Shown here: positions 1 to 10,480 of the stretch, in pieces
Position numbering within the stretch: the first letter of the stretch is position 1
How the letters are laid out: each line of letters starts with the position of its first letter
Assembly (NCBI RefSeq): GCF_030269925.1
Contig: NC_085133.1
Coordinates: 6,778,001 to 6,842,000, forward strand
From: Bombyx mori
Lineage: Eukaryota > Arthropoda > Insecta > Lepidoptera > Bombycidae
DNA length: 64,000 nt
Direction of reading: 5' to 3'
The notes under the pieces: generated by a model
Told to the model about the DNA's origin: nothing
Seen by the model: only the letters and a program-made list of their open reading frames with translations
Databases searched by the model: none
Position numbers and translations under genes: made by a program

Positions 1-149
1 GTGAATTCATTTTAATATAAAAATACCCTCTGTTTTATCCCTGTAATCGTGTGTTTCAATGAAACAAAACCATTTTTAAATAGGTGATTTTGAATTGTCC
101 TAAATTTGGTTTAATATTCACATACATATTCGTAAACGCGTCGCCATGG

Positions 150-291
150 TTTTTTTGTTTTATTGCTTAGATGGGTGGACGAGCTCACAGCCCACCTGGT
201 GTTAAGTGGTTACTGGGGCCCATAGACATTTACAACGCAAATACGCCACCCACCCTGAGATATAAGTTCTAAGGTCTCAGTATAGTTATGG
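150..291 (-). repeat. Bm1 SINE, 5'-truncated
   Basis: Antisense Bm1 3' half. It starts with a T-run, then the typical end block (ATGGGTGGACGAGCTCACAG) and continues to the CTCAGTATAGTTA segment, where it stops. It forms a convergent inverted pair with the plus-strand copy that begins about 20 bases later. Confidence 0.9.
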
Positions 292-310
292 GACATGAGG
301 TCCTGTGATA

Positions 311-537
311 TTACTGATTTTGTGAGTCCGCATGGGCACTACCGCACTGTATATTTCTGCCGTGAAGCAGTAATGAGTTTCGGTTTGAAGGGCAGATATT
401 GTACTGTAAAATCCGAAACCTTAGAAATGTTCTCGAGATGGGTGGCAGCGTTTACGTTGTAGATGTCTATGGGCTCCGGTAACCACATAACACCAAGTGG
501 GCCGTGAACTCATCCACCAATCTCAGCAATAAATAAG
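311..537 (+). repeat. Bm1 SINE, 5'-truncated
   Basis: Sense Bm1 body from the GTGAGTCCGC block through TTCTGCCGTGAAGCAGTAAT to an AATAAATAAG tail. It is more diverged than many copies here. It is inverted relative to the copy at 150-291, so a transcript crossing both could fold into a hairpin of roughly 140 bp. Confidence 0.85.
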
Positions 538-539
538 TC

Positions 540-1376
540 TCCCTTTTATAACCCCTCTTCGTTCATTGAGGTCTGAAAGAAATTGAAGATTAAATGAATA
601 TCGCTCGAGAAACTTTCTTCTTCAAGTCTAATTTGACGCATCTGTGTAGTTTGTAGTACCAAAGTATTGAGATATTTAAACGTGCCTCTCGATCGAATCA
701 TACACTGCCATTTCTGAAACTTTGAGACGAAACATGAGACATTCCAACGAGATTTGAGAACATACAAGCCGATGCCTCCAATGAACACTACTCTAACTCA
801 AAATTTTTAAATTATCGTTTTTCACGCAAATCGCTTCACTATGTTAAAAGTATTACAATTAATCATTATTGATGGGGTTCGAAGCAAGAGTAAATCAGCT
901 AGTTACACAAAAAAACCATAAATATATCTGCAATAATAAAGATTTTATAAACTTTTTTCGTTTAAACGCTCCTCCTGTAAATCTACGAATTTGGAGTTAG
1001 CGTAGTGTTCATTGGAGGCATCGAAGCATGTTGAGGCCAACGGAACAATGTCATGTTTCCAATAGCCCAAAACACGATTGAAAGTGAATTCCAAATTCGT
1101 AACTCATCCTTCATAGAATTGAATATCGAGTTCAATAGAGTATTAACGCTTTTAATTACCAGAATTATAATTAAGCTTCATTTAGTGAGAATCCAACACA
1201 CCTCGGTACAGTAATTGCTTATCTAAATGTAAAAAGTAGAAAGACAAAAAACAAAAAAAACAAAATTAAAGAAAAGAACACGAATCAAACAACAGTGGAC
1301 GTGACTTAGCACAGAGCGTATTCAAAATGTATTTTTAAAATATGAAATCCTCGTAGGAACGAGTTGTAGTTGCGCG
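540..1376. other. AT-rich stretch, nothing recognised
   Basis: No recognisable repeat, RNA gene or domain. An 80-codon minus-strand reading frame at 546-788 has no familiar motif and is likely chance. Confidence 0.5.
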
Positions 1377-1392
1377 AGGTTGATTACAATTG
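1377..1392. repeat. target-site duplication, left copy
   Basis: AGGTTGATTACAATTG directly precedes the GC-rich insert. Its partner (15 bases certain; the first A merges with the poly-A) follows the tail at 1689-1703. Confidence 0.9.
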
Positions 1393-1688
1393 TCGCCTCG
1401 ACGACCCGTCGGTCGGGCGTCCTCGGGGTGGCGCCGCGTGTCTGGTTGTAGTGTTGACCGCGGGAACCCCCCTACTCTGAACGGGTTCTGACCCCGGACG
1501 GAGATCGGACGTCGGGTGTAAGAGTGCAGGGGAGTCGTTTAGTGGGTGGGCCCTAAAATCCTTGGGCCCGCGATCTGCTCTCAACACCTGCAGATCGTTG
1601 AGTCTCACATACCCCGCGCGCCCCCTAGGCGCGGGGACCTCGTAGGAGGTTCGGCCCCCGGCCCGAAAAAAAAAAAAAAAAAAAAAAA
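1393..1688 (+). mobile_element. 5'-truncated GC-rich LINE 3' end, R1-clade suspected
   Basis: About 270 GC-rich bases, unlike the AT-rich surroundings, end in roughly 20 uninterrupted A residues. The insert is flanked by a perfect duplication of GGTTGATTACAATTG (1378-1392 and 1689-1703), the mark of target-primed reverse transcription. The dense CpG and CCCGCGCGCCCCCTAGGCGC segment resemble 3' UTRs of Bombyx R1-type LINEs; that clade assignment is inference. The pure A tract and identical duplication mean it is young. The long minus-strand frame across it (1384-1755) is only a GC-rich antisense frame. Confidence 0.85.
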
Positions 1689-1703
1689 GGTTGATTACAA
1701 TTG

Positions 1704-2155
1704 ACGGTTTGTCGTACGACATGTCACGACAATCGGTATGTTCGGCTATACTCACAGCTTTAAGCCCACTTGGGAATTAGTGGGAGGAATAGATTAAAAA
1801 TCTATCAGATAATACAACTATAGCATTAGAATAGTTTCATTACGTATTTAACAACGTTAAAAACAGTGATTTCTTAATTAGAAATAGAACATTATCAGCT
1901 GGTTAATATCATTTGCAGTTGCAGCTATTATACAGCAAGACCTTAATCTGGTTGACAATCTCTAGTTGCATATTTACAAATTCCAAACAACAACTGCCGA
2001 ACGAAAACGCTTACCCCGTGAAAGAAGTTCCATTTATCACTCACTAAACGTTATTTTCAGTGACTCATTTATTGGGAATATGTAGGTTTCTGCATTTTGA
2101 CATACAGTTTTTCTGCACGGATCCATCAAATCCAATGACAGTTTTAACCCAATAA
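1704..2155. other. unique AT-rich sequence
   Basis: Nothing recognisable. No domain-bearing frame and no repeat shared with the rest of the window. Confidence 0.4.
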
Positions 2156-2164
2156 CACATTAGA

Positions 2165-2462
2165 CGCTTTCAGCTCTAACACTAGGAGCAGGCTTAGAGA
2201 CTCCGGTAACCGTACTCGTCGAAGTCAGCAAAGAGGTTGACGTGCAACTTAACCCATGCATCAGCCGGCTGAGTTTCTCACCGGATCTTCTCAGCGGGTC
2301 ACGATTCAGAACCGGTCGTAGATTCATTCGCGAAGCAGCTGCTCTTGAATGGTTAGGTCTCATTTGGAGGCGCTCGGGCAGCTGTTAGCAATCTCACCTC
2401 TCCTGGCTCGTCCACATGTCCTGGTGAAACTGGAAAGGCCTCCAGTAATCTCTCAATCATTT
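2165..2462 (+). mobile_element. LINE family A 3' UTR fragment
   Basis: Matches, in opposite orientation, the 3' UTR attached to the reverse-transcriptase fragment at 9.4-10.3 kb. Shared landmarks in order: TTCAGCTCTAACACTAGGAG, CTCGCCGGATCTTCTCAGCG-like core, TTCATTCGCGAAGCAGCTGC, CGCTCGGGCAGCTGTTAGCA and CCAGTAATCTCTCAATCAT end. No coding part is left. A diverged Bm1 follows directly. Confidence 0.8.
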
Positions 2463-2467
2463 TCTAT

Positions 2468-2612
2468 TGGTTAAACAGGTGGACGAGGTCAGAGCCCACT
2501 TATTACTAATTGGTTACCAGAGCCCATAGACATCAACAAAGTAAATGCCGCCACTAACATCAAAACATGAGTTCTGTCTCAGTTTTCCAGTACAACGGCC
2601 GCTCCACTCTTT
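2468..2612 (-). repeat. Bm1 SINE, decayed 3' part
   Basis: Diverged antisense copy: GGTGGACGAGGTCAGAGCCC, then GGTTACCAGAGCCCATAGAC, ending near TACAACGGCCGCTCCACTC. Low identity indicates age. It abuts the LINE A tail at 2462. Confidence 0.75.
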
Positions 2613-2619
2613 TAAGGGC

Positions 2620-3945
2620 AACTATTCCTATAAAAAAAAAACTGTCCGATACGATAACTCCGTACGGCGATCGTACGATATCACGGAAAGTATAAAAATG
2701 GTTACATTATTTAGTTTTATTTTCGAATCAGATCGTCGAAGCGTCGACTGAAGTGACGCGGCGGATTGTGTTCCACCCTTTATTATGTAAAGCGGACATG
2801 TGGAGATGAACCTTTATTTCTTTTTTGTAATGTTTCCACCACGATTTTGAATGATTATCATAGATTAATAGGTTCCTTTCAGTTTTTTGACGTTTTTTTT
2901 TTCTCTCTAACGTTCCTCTGTTGATCGATTGTGTTTTAGAATCATCTTTCACATGTTTTAAATCACCGAACTCAATATTCTATTACATGTTATTGTTCAT
3001 AGAAAATAGATTGATTAAGGAAATAGGCTTATGTTCAGGTGTAGGCGGCATTGCCGAATAATGTCTGTATGAATATATCTTGGAGTCAGAGCGGGGCTTC
3101 CACATTCCTGCTGCAAGTCGCAACTGAATCTTCAATGTGGGCAGCAGCAATCACGTTTACGAGCCGCAGAAACTGCTTGACGCCAAACAAGTCGTCTGTC
3201 GAATAAGCAAAAGTAATTAAATTTAAGCAGATTTATATACTGCATTGCACCTTTGTCTCCTTGTCCCAAGACTAAAGGAAGACTCATGGTAAGGTGATCA
3301 GAGAATGCAAGACAAGCTGGTGTTCCGGGATACCCCGCTGGGTTAGAAACAGCCTGCCAGCTCACAATGCGATACACCGCCGACCGAGTTACTCTTCCAC
3401 AATATTTTTGGCGACGACAGCGAGGCGAACCGCAGCCGCAGACGCGTCATCCCATCGTCCTGGAGCCAGCGCGCCAGAATGACGGCAAATCACGCTTCAA
3501 CATAACTTAACCAAATTGGCCAAACGTCACCACTTTGTGACATTAACTCCTCATCTCCATTGCATTATATAAGAACAATATCTCCATACAACACGAAACA
3601 AAAAAGCCGCATCGCGGCGAAAATAAACGGTAAAATTATTATTTGAATAATTTAAAGTACTTTCAAGATTATGCTTCATATTATCAAAGCCACAAGCTCT
3701 AACCGTATTCGTGTTTAAGTAAATATAATAATTTATTGAATACGGACTGCAGTTACTGTTGTCTGTTTAATATTTATTTATTTACATAATGAAATGTATG
3801 TAAGTATGAATAAAGACCAAGCCACGGACGTCCTAGTTTAAATCTAGATGTGTGATATGTTCTCAATTGAATTATTACGTGATAATTGAATTTTGTCTGC
3901 GACACGTAATATGGTATTTTCGTTTCGACATTTATATCATTTCAA
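2620..3945. other. unique sequence with a GC-richer segment
   Basis: No repeat identified. The part around 3040-3480 is GC-richer and gives overlapping frames on both strands (81 codons minus, 62 codons plus) with no motif I recognise. It could be decayed coding sequence of host or mobile origin; I cannot assign it. Confidence 0.35.
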
Positions 3946-3948
3946 TTT

Positions 3949-4305
3949 TTTTTTATTGCTTAGATGGGTGGACGAGCTCACAGCCCACCTGGTCTTAAGT
4001 GGTTACTGGAGCCCATAGACATCTACAACGTAAATGCGCCACCCACCTTGAGATATAAGTTCTAAGGGTCTCAGTATAGTTACAACGGCTGCCCCACCCT
4101 TCAAACCGAAACGCATTACTGCTTCACGGCAGAAATAGGCAGGGTGGTGGTACCTACCCGCGCGGACTCACAAGAGGTCCTACCACCAGGAATTACGCAA
4201 ATTATAATTTTGCGGGTTTGATTTTTATTACACGATGTTATTCCTTCACCGTGGAAGTCAATCATGAACATTTGTTGAGTACGTATTTCATTAGAAAAAT
4301 TCAGT
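3949..4305 (-). repeat. Bm1 SINE lacking the tRNA head
   Basis: Antisense copy from the terminal T-run to the body segment TTATTCCTTCACCGTGGAAG and the ATTTCATTAGAAAAATT block. The tRNA-like head is missing. It is inverted relative to the copy at 4549-4935, about 240 bases away. Confidence 0.92.
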
Positions 4306-4548
4306 TCAATGTCAATTATTTTAATAAAAGCAATCATTAACACATCCAAGATAAATATTAAACGAAAATTAATACAAAACAAGAAATATTTATTAACATA
4401 AAACGTAATCTGAAAAAAGAACAATAGCATTGAGATAATCTAAAACCGTAGTGCTTGGTAAAATCGAATTCAACACTTTTGTTCTTTTTATATAAGAAAT
4501 AAGATATAAAGTAAATAACAGTAGTACTTTGAGTAAGTTTTGAAGAGC

Positions 4549-4935
4549 TCGTGGCTTAAAGATATCGAGCAATACGACTTTGCCGGTGTTCGAATCCCGC
4601 AGGCGGGTACCAATTTTTTTAATGAAACACACGTACTTAACAAATGTTCAAGATTGACTTCCACGGTGAAGGAATAACATCGTGTAATAAAAATCAAATC
4701 CGCAACAATTATACTTTGCGTCATTACTGGTGGTAGGACCTCTTGTGAGTACCACCACCCTGGCAATTTCTGCCGTGAAGCAGTAATGCGTTTCGGTTTG
4801 AAGAGCGGGGCAGCCGTTGTACTATGAAATGAAATATCTCAATTTTTATGGCGGCATTTACGTTATAGACGTCTATAAGCTCCAGTGGCCACTTAGCACC
4901 AGGTGGGCCGTGAGCTCGTTCGCCCAGCTATAGCC
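4549..4935 (+). repeat. Bm1 SINE with partial tRNA head
   Basis: Sense copy retaining the box B-like GGTGTTCGAATCCCGCAGGC of the tRNA-derived head, but with its start replaced. Body and 3' end are typical, ending at CGTGAGCTCGTTCGCCCAGC without a clear A-tail. It pairs with the antisense copy at 3949-4305. Confidence 0.9.
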
Positions 4936-4939
4936 AAGA

Positions 4940-5420
4940 GTACGAGAAATTGAGAGTTCCCATGTCCCATTGATAGAACGACTTCAACGCTCATGACGGG
5001 GGACGATATTTACTTTTCAATGTCAATAAATCTATTGTCATTACAAAAATGAATCATAGAAAAAAAAGCAGTTTTATTTGACACGAACAAAACTTCATAT
5101 TATCATAACGTCAAAATAACTTATTTTCATGTCTGATCGTCTTCTATGATAAAGCTAATACGTGACGTGACCGACAAGTGAATAGCCTATAAAACAGTAG
5201 CAGACCACGTCGGGATCCGACATTAACTCGTGCTCAAAACGTCATTAGGATAAATAATAAATTAAAAAATAAAATAAAAAACTTGACGAACGGGAACTAA
5301 GACGGAGCGATGTGACCACACGTTAAGATTTTAATAAATAAAAAAAAATCGAGTGGTTTTTTTAAGTTTAAGTTTTTAAACAAGAATTTATACGCATTAG
5401 CATTATTATTAGCGGTAGGC
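4940..5420. other. unique AT-rich sequence
   Basis: No feature supported. Confidence 0.4.
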
Positions 5421-5427
5421 AGCGGCT

Positions 5428-5535
5428 TGGCTCTGCCCCTGGCATTGCTGAAGGCCATTGGCGACGGTAACCACTCACCATCAGGTGTGCCGTATACTCG
5501 TCTGCCTACAAGGGCAATAAAAAAAAAAAAAAGCG
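5428..5535 (+). mobile_element. LINE family C 3' end
   Basis: Short terminal fragment: GCGGTAGGCAGCGGCTTGGC, then CATTGCTGAAGG, GGTAACCACTCACCATCAGG, GCCTACAAGGGCAATAAAA and a poly-A run. This tail recurs at 9.2, 25.1 (minus), 30.3 and 45.6 kb. The longer copies carry the end of a reverse-transcriptase frame. Confidence 0.85.
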
Positions 5536-6250
5536 TACATATCGATGTATGCGTATAAATTCTTCACAATCTGGACACATCATTTAACGTACATGAGTGA
5601 CCAGGATCACAGCGCTTTTAGAGTTTAATCATCGATCCGTGACCAGGTAAGCTGTGAGCCGATCAATGTGTGATTAGTGCGAGTTTTTTAACTTCTCGAT
5701 CGCGTGAAAGTTAACTCAAATTTATATGAAGTTCAAAAAGCGCCCCTAGCGGCAAACGTAGCGGTGCTTATAAAGCACAATGGACCTCGAAGCAAACCCG
5801 AGATTTAGCCGCGTAAGTGTTTTAACCATGGTCACATTCTTCATATCTCCATTCCATATTTCAATATTTATCACTGGATCGTTCGTTTTCGAACAAAATT
5901 CGATGTTTTTTTTTATTTGATTTTTTAAAGTTCGTTATAAACGATCGCAGACGAAGGAATACGTTTTTTTTTTTTTTTAAATCATACCGTTTTTGGGTTC
6001 CTTTACGCGGTTTGTGGAGGTCCGATGTTGGACTGGGGAACGTGGATGTGCCCTTAATTTATTTTAACCGACTTCCAAAATAGTAATGTATCTGATTTGT
6101 AGCTTTTTTTAATTTTGCTCATTCTCGCAAAAGTACTTTTTTGTTCACGAACCATCTGCATCAATCGGTTCCTAGAGCTTACAAGTAGAACAACCTGAAT
6201 GCCACATTTATAACATCAAGGCAAATTTCAATTGTGTAATATATTACATA
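5536..6250. other. unique sequence
   Basis: No repeat or gene recognised. Several short T-runs only. Confidence 0.4.
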
Positions 6251-6254
6251 GGTT

Positions 6255-6507
6255 TTTTTTTGTTATTGCTCAGATGGGTGGACGAGCTCACGGCCCACCT
6301 GGTGTTAAGTGGTTACTGTAGCCCATAGGCATCTACGACGTAAATGCGCCACCCACTTTGAGATATCAGTTCTAAGGTCTCAGTTTAGTTGCAACGGCTG
6401 CCCCGCCCTTCAAACCGAAGCGCATTACTGCTTCACGGCAGAAATAGGCGGGGCGGTAGGACCTACCCGTGCGGACTCGCAAGAGGTCCTACCATCAGTA
6501 ACTAGTT
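6255..6507 (-). repeat. Bm1 SINE, 5'-truncated
   Basis: Antisense copy with the 3' half intact, from the T-run through CTGCTTCACGGCAGAAATAG to CAAGAGGTCCTACCATCAGT, where similarity stops. The plus-strand frame of 87 codons across it is a SINE reading, not a gene. Confidence 0.92.
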
Positions 6508-7175
6508 TCATTCAGAGGTACATAAGTTTCATCCTTCATACCGAAACGTATGACATTCTTGGCAAAAGTTGACAAAGGCCCAGGTTTGTTACATGCCTTA
6601 TCACCAACAATTACGCAAAAATAAATATTATAACCTTCACAAATGAATTTATCTACATAAGTAGCTTATGCTGAAAATCTTAGAGTAAATTTCAAAACTA
6701 TTCCAAAATACATCTATTGAAGTTTTATTTTGCAATACCAATTTTAAACTACCTTAGTTAGGTGTATAACCGCTTGTAAGTCGTAGATCCAACAGATATT
6801 GTAAGAACGCGTGTACGATATCATATGTCTACATATTTTAGACGTTCTTACATGACTCTGCATCTAATTAAAATAAGTCACGGTCGATTCCCGCAATGAA
6901 TAAATTGTACAACGTCGGAATGTTATATAACATGAGATATGTGAAGTTGTTAATTTTTACCGAAATTTAATAATACAGCTTAGGGTTATGAATGATTGTT
7001 TGAACTATTGTCTAGAGAGAGACTGTTCAGTATTGCCGTAACCATCCATAAAAATGGAAATGAACGATTATCATAGAGGCATAGGGCCTATTGTAATACC
7101 TAGAATCATACGCATCTAAACACAAAACTAGTTTCATATTATGATCTTAAAACCGTGCTCCAAATTAATATTACT
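6508..7175. other. unique AT-rich sequence
   Basis: Nothing supported. Confidence 0.4.
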
Positions 7176-7446
7176 TTATTGGTGGTAGGACATCCTGTGA
7201 GTCCTCACGGGTAGGTGCCACCACCCTGCCGATTTCATCACCACCCTGCCGATTTCAGTAGTGAAGCAGTAATCCGTTTCAGTTTGAAGGGTTGTAAGGA
7301 AGCCGTTGTATCTATACTGAGATCTTAGAACTCATATCTCAAGGTGGTTGGCGGCATTTACGTTGTAGTTGTTTATGGGATTCGGTAACCACTTAATACC
7401 AGGTGGGTTGTGAGCTCGTCTACCCATATATGCAATAAATAAATAA
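7176..7446 (+). repeat. Bm1 SINE with internal 20-bp duplication
   Basis: Sense copy starting at TGGTGGTAGGACATCCTGTG and ending in AATAAATAAATAAAAA. The segment CCACCCTGCCGATTTCATCA at 7221-7240 is repeated at 7241-7260 with two differences, a local slippage or misrepair event. Confidence 0.9.
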
Positions 7447-7874
7447 AAAATTAAACAAAACAATTGTATCAGTAAAATTACCGAGTGCTATCCACGTATA
7501 TACTGTCGTTCATTTAGAAGTTTTATATTACCTACTACACGATTCTTTTAAAAGGTGATTTCCTTTTGTTTTTATACATTTAGTTTAAATCATTTTTGGC
7601 CGAAGCAAATAAAAAAAACATACGCGAGCAAAATTTTATCCTTTACTTGCACTGCCATTGTGTTTTACGTTTTGTTTTGTGAGTAATTAGTTGCTTAAAC
7701 AGAATTTTTGGCATCGATTCAAAACACACTGCCGATGTGTGGAAAACGCGCGAAAATAACAGTTTTTTCTCAGCGAATCGAACAGACGTTCGCGAACCAC
7801 GCCCCCAATGAACAAGGTCATGCGATAAAAAACCAAACCGACAAAAACTATCGGCAAATGGTATAGTGTACTTT

Positions 7875-8135
7875 TTTCCCTCTAGGTATTCGCTGGTAGC
7901 TTAAGAAGCTATTTCAGTTACGTCCGAACGAGTAGGTGAGCTCACGGGCTCAACCTGAGAGAATTTGCTTATACTAGCCCTAGCGAGAGCAGTGCTTCGC
8001 AGAATCTACCACCAGATCGGAAACGCGACCCACTGAGAAGATCTGGCGAGAAACTCAGTGGGCTGTGTCTATGGATTAGTTCGCTCGTGGAATTCTTCGT
8101 CGTAGTCGACGAGTTTGACGAGGACGGTGACTATA
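7875..8135 (-). mobile_element. LINE family B 3' UTR fragment
   Basis: Antisense copy of the tail seen at 14.0, 16.2 and 55.8 kb. Landmarks: TAGGTGAGCTCACGGG, CTTCGCAGAATCTACCACC, CGGAAACGCGACCCACTGAG and GACGAGGACGGTGAC, where the RT C-terminal tail would begin. 5'-truncated, no RT core. Confidence 0.82.
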
Positions 8136-8244
8136 GTGCTATAGACTATAATATTAGTAGAAAATACAAAACTCTTTCTTAAGTACAGCAACACACTTTA
8201 GAGCACAAAACAATACACAAGAAGATATTACACTAATATTTACG

Positions 8245-8442
8245 CATTTATTTTAATTTTTCCTTGTAGTTAGACGAGCATACGGCCTACCTGATGGTAA
8301 GTGGTTACCGTCAGACATGGACCTCAGCAACGACAGGGGCAGAGCCAACCCGCTGCCTACCATTGAATCTCTCCACAAGCCTCGTTTGAAGAAAGATATG
8401 CCATAGCACTCGAGAAACAAAGCCAGATGGTACGCGCCAAAA
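8245..8442 (-). mobile_element. LINE family C 3' fragment with end of RT frame
   Basis: Antisense copy: ACGAGCATACGGCCTACCTG, the ATGGTAAGTGGTTACCG block, CTCCACAAGCCTCGTTTGAA and a decayed CATAGCACTCGAGAAAC segment that corresponds to the RT C-terminus of the copy at 25.1-25.4 kb. About 18 bases are missing relative to that copy. Confidence 0.8.
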
Positions 8443-8537
8443 AATGTTGTATTATATTAAAGCTTTATTGCTCTGTATTAAATTATTATGTTTAAACCAC
8501 GTGTTTGTTTGTTTTTGCTCTGGTGGTAATAAGTCTA

Positions 8538-8814
8538 TTAACCCTTTGACTGCCATGTAGGTCATAGGTGCCCTATGTGGTGAATTGTGGTGCACTGAGG
8601 AAATTATGTCGATTTCTGTTAGTAAGCACCGGAATTGCCTAACTTTGTCTTTTTTGTTTTTAATGTATGTATCTTAGTATCTTCGAATTCGTCTTTCCTG
8701 GAGTCTACTAGATATTCCGACGCCTTAGTAAGAAGATCGAAGACAGAAATCGACATAATTACTTTAGTGCCCCACGTAGGGCACCGCTGATCTACACGGC
8801 AGTCAACGTGCTAA
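8538..8814. mobile_element. foldback MITE, piggyBac-type (TTAA) candidate
   Basis: A 277-bp unit whose ends are inverted copies of each other over about 90 bases. The left end starts TTAACCCTTTGACTGCC and the right end, read inward, TTAGCACGTTGACTGCC. Both arms then share GGTGCCCTA, a CACT block and AATTATGTCGATTTCTGT. TTAA at the boundary (CTAA on the right, one change) suggests piggyBac-family mobilisation. There is no transposase frame, so it would be non-autonomous. Confidence 0.7.
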
Positions 8815-9060
8815 GTAAGAGTTTATTCCAAATTAGCACGACAGGGATATAAGGATATACCCAATTTTCGAATATCCTTTAATAAATTCGTCCGGCTACC
8901 ACTCAAAACCGTAAAGTATTCCAAACAGCGGAAATAATTTAAAGACAATAAAAAAATCAAGTTTTATCTTTAATTAAAGATGTTTACGACACGTGATCAC
9001 CAAAAATAACCTTATCGATATATATATTTTGATACTGCTTTATATTGATATATATAGTAT
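8815..9060. other. unique AT-rich sequence
   Basis: Contains simple TATATA repeats near 9018-9060; nothing else seen. Confidence 0.35.
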
Positions 9061-9064
9061 TGAT

Positions 9065-9175
9065 ACTGCAAAGCAGTAATGCGCTCTAATTATAAGGACA
9101 GACATTGCATAAAACTGAGACTCAGAACTCAAGTTTCAATGTGACCATCAATCAGGTTAGCCATATTATGCTCGT
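9065..9175 (+). repeat. decayed Bm1 SINE fragment
   Basis: GCAAAGCAGTAATGCG, then an AAACTGAGACTCAGAACTCA block corresponds to the middle of Bm1 with many changes. It ends where a LINE C tail begins. Confidence 0.6.
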
Positions 9176-9185
9176 CTGTTTACAA

Positions 9186-9315
9186 GGACAGAGGTCGGTA
9201 GGCGGCGGCTTGGCTCTGCCCCTGGCATTGCTGAAGTCCATGGACGACGGTAACCACTCACCATCAGGTGGGCCGTATGCTCGTCTGCCTACAAGGGCAA
9301 TAAAAATAAAAAGTA
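9186..9315 (+). mobile_element. LINE family C 3' end
   Basis: Well-preserved terminal fragment from GTCGGTAGGCGGCGGCTTGG to GCCTACAAGGGCAATAAAAA with an A-rich tail. 5'-truncated to about 130 bases. It lies against the decayed Bm1 fragment just upstream. Confidence 0.88.
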
Positions 9316-9384
9316 AAAATATATTACATACATAACATAATACATATTATTATATGTTTGCGACTGGCGATAAAGCGGTTATTT

Positions 9385-10322
9385 AAGTTTTTTTTTTTTT
9401 TTTTTTTTTTCATGATTGAGAGATTACTGGTGGCCCAGAGGCCTTTCCAGCTTCACCAGGACAGGTGGGCGAGCAAAAGCTCAGCCAGGAGGGGTGGGAT
9501 TTGCTAACAACTGCCCGAGCGCCTCCGAAGGAGACCTAACAACTCAAGAGCAGTTGCTTCGCGAATGAAGCTACTACCGGATCGGAATCGCGACCCACTG
9601 AGAAGATCCGGCGAGAAACTCAGCGGGCTGATGCATGGGTTAGGCTGCACGTCGACCTCTTTGTCGAGTTCGACGAGTACGGTTACCGGAGTTCCTCAGC
9701 CTGCTCCTAGTGTTAGAGCTGAAGGTATCTAATGCAAGAGTTATTGGATCTGATGGATCCGTAAGGACGTGTCTAGGGCGACGACGGTGACTTGCTCCTG
9801 CGTGATCAGGATTCGGGGAATAGTCAGTGGCGGCAACGATAAGGCGATTATCATGACGCATAGCCTTATCGAAGTAACGTTCCGACACTGACTTCATGTG
9901 TTTGCGGATCGATTCGAGGCCCAGGTCGTCGTGTAGGTCGACGTTCCTCACGAACCACGGAGCCCCGACAGCTAACCTGCAAAAGCGGGATTGTAGGGAT
10001 TGGAGGGTGTCTATGTGTGTGCGGGCCGCGTGAGCGAACACCACACTAGCGTAAGTCATGACGGGCCTTATGCAAGTTTTGTAAAGTGTCACCTTGTTCC
10101 GAAGGGAAATTTTACTCCGCTTACAGATCATGGGATAGAGTCTGCCGAGAATAAATGCGGCACGATCGCGGACTGTTTTTATATGCGGGCGGAATGTCAT
10201 GGATGCATCCAGGGTGACTCCCAGGTACTTGACCTTCCTAGCCCAGGGTATAGGTTGGCCGAAGAGGGTGATCGGGGGTGTGATATTTCTCCTCCTAATG
10301 CGGGAGGAAATGAGCGGTGAGT
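9385..10322 (-). mobile_element. LINE family A, 5'-truncated, with RT C-terminus
   Basis: Best copy of family A. Reading leftwards: an open reverse-transcriptase C-terminal frame (10320 to 9640), a 3' UTR of about 230 bases, and a poly-A tail seen here as the T-run at 9390-9410. Only the last third of a LINE is present, as expected for incomplete reverse transcription. Confidence 0.9.
9640..10320 (-). pseudogene. reverse transcriptase C-terminal fragment, jockey-like LINE
   Basis: The first methionine is at 10200, but the same frame is open upstream to about 10320 and gives VKYLGVTLDASMTFRPHIKT, the conserved 'LGV.LD..L.F..H' thumb region of non-LTR reverse transcriptases. It continues through KVTLYKTCIRPVMTYASVVF ('Y...irPvm.Y'), the LQSLQSRFCR segment ('lq..Q....R') and a basic arginine-rich tail ending at the stop at 9640. 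The palm with the catalytic YADD lies beyond the truncation, so it cannot be active. No frameshift is visible in the remaining ~225 codons. Family: jockey-type non-LTR, possibly the BMC1 group, which I cannot confirm without a search. Confidence 0.85.
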
Positions 10323-10334
10323 TTATTATTTAAG

Positions 10335-10480
10335 TCTGTGGACAACGTAAGTATCGCCACCCACCTATTGACACCAGCTGTCGGATTTTCAATTCCATTT
10401 TATATACCATCGTTGAAATTGAAATGCGTGATGCTTCATGGCAGAAATAGGCTGGAGGTATCATTGTCTGTAATTTCGGT
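10335..10480 (-). repeat. decayed Bm1 SINE
   Basis: Antisense remnants: CAACGTAAGTATCGCCACCC, then GATGCTTCATGGCAGAAATAGG. Highly diverged, an old insertion. Confidence 0.55.

Noticed and set aside
1384..1755. 123-codon minus-strand frame
   Set aside because: Runs antisense through the GC-rich LINE fragment and its poly-A (giving a phenylalanine run); an artefact of composition.
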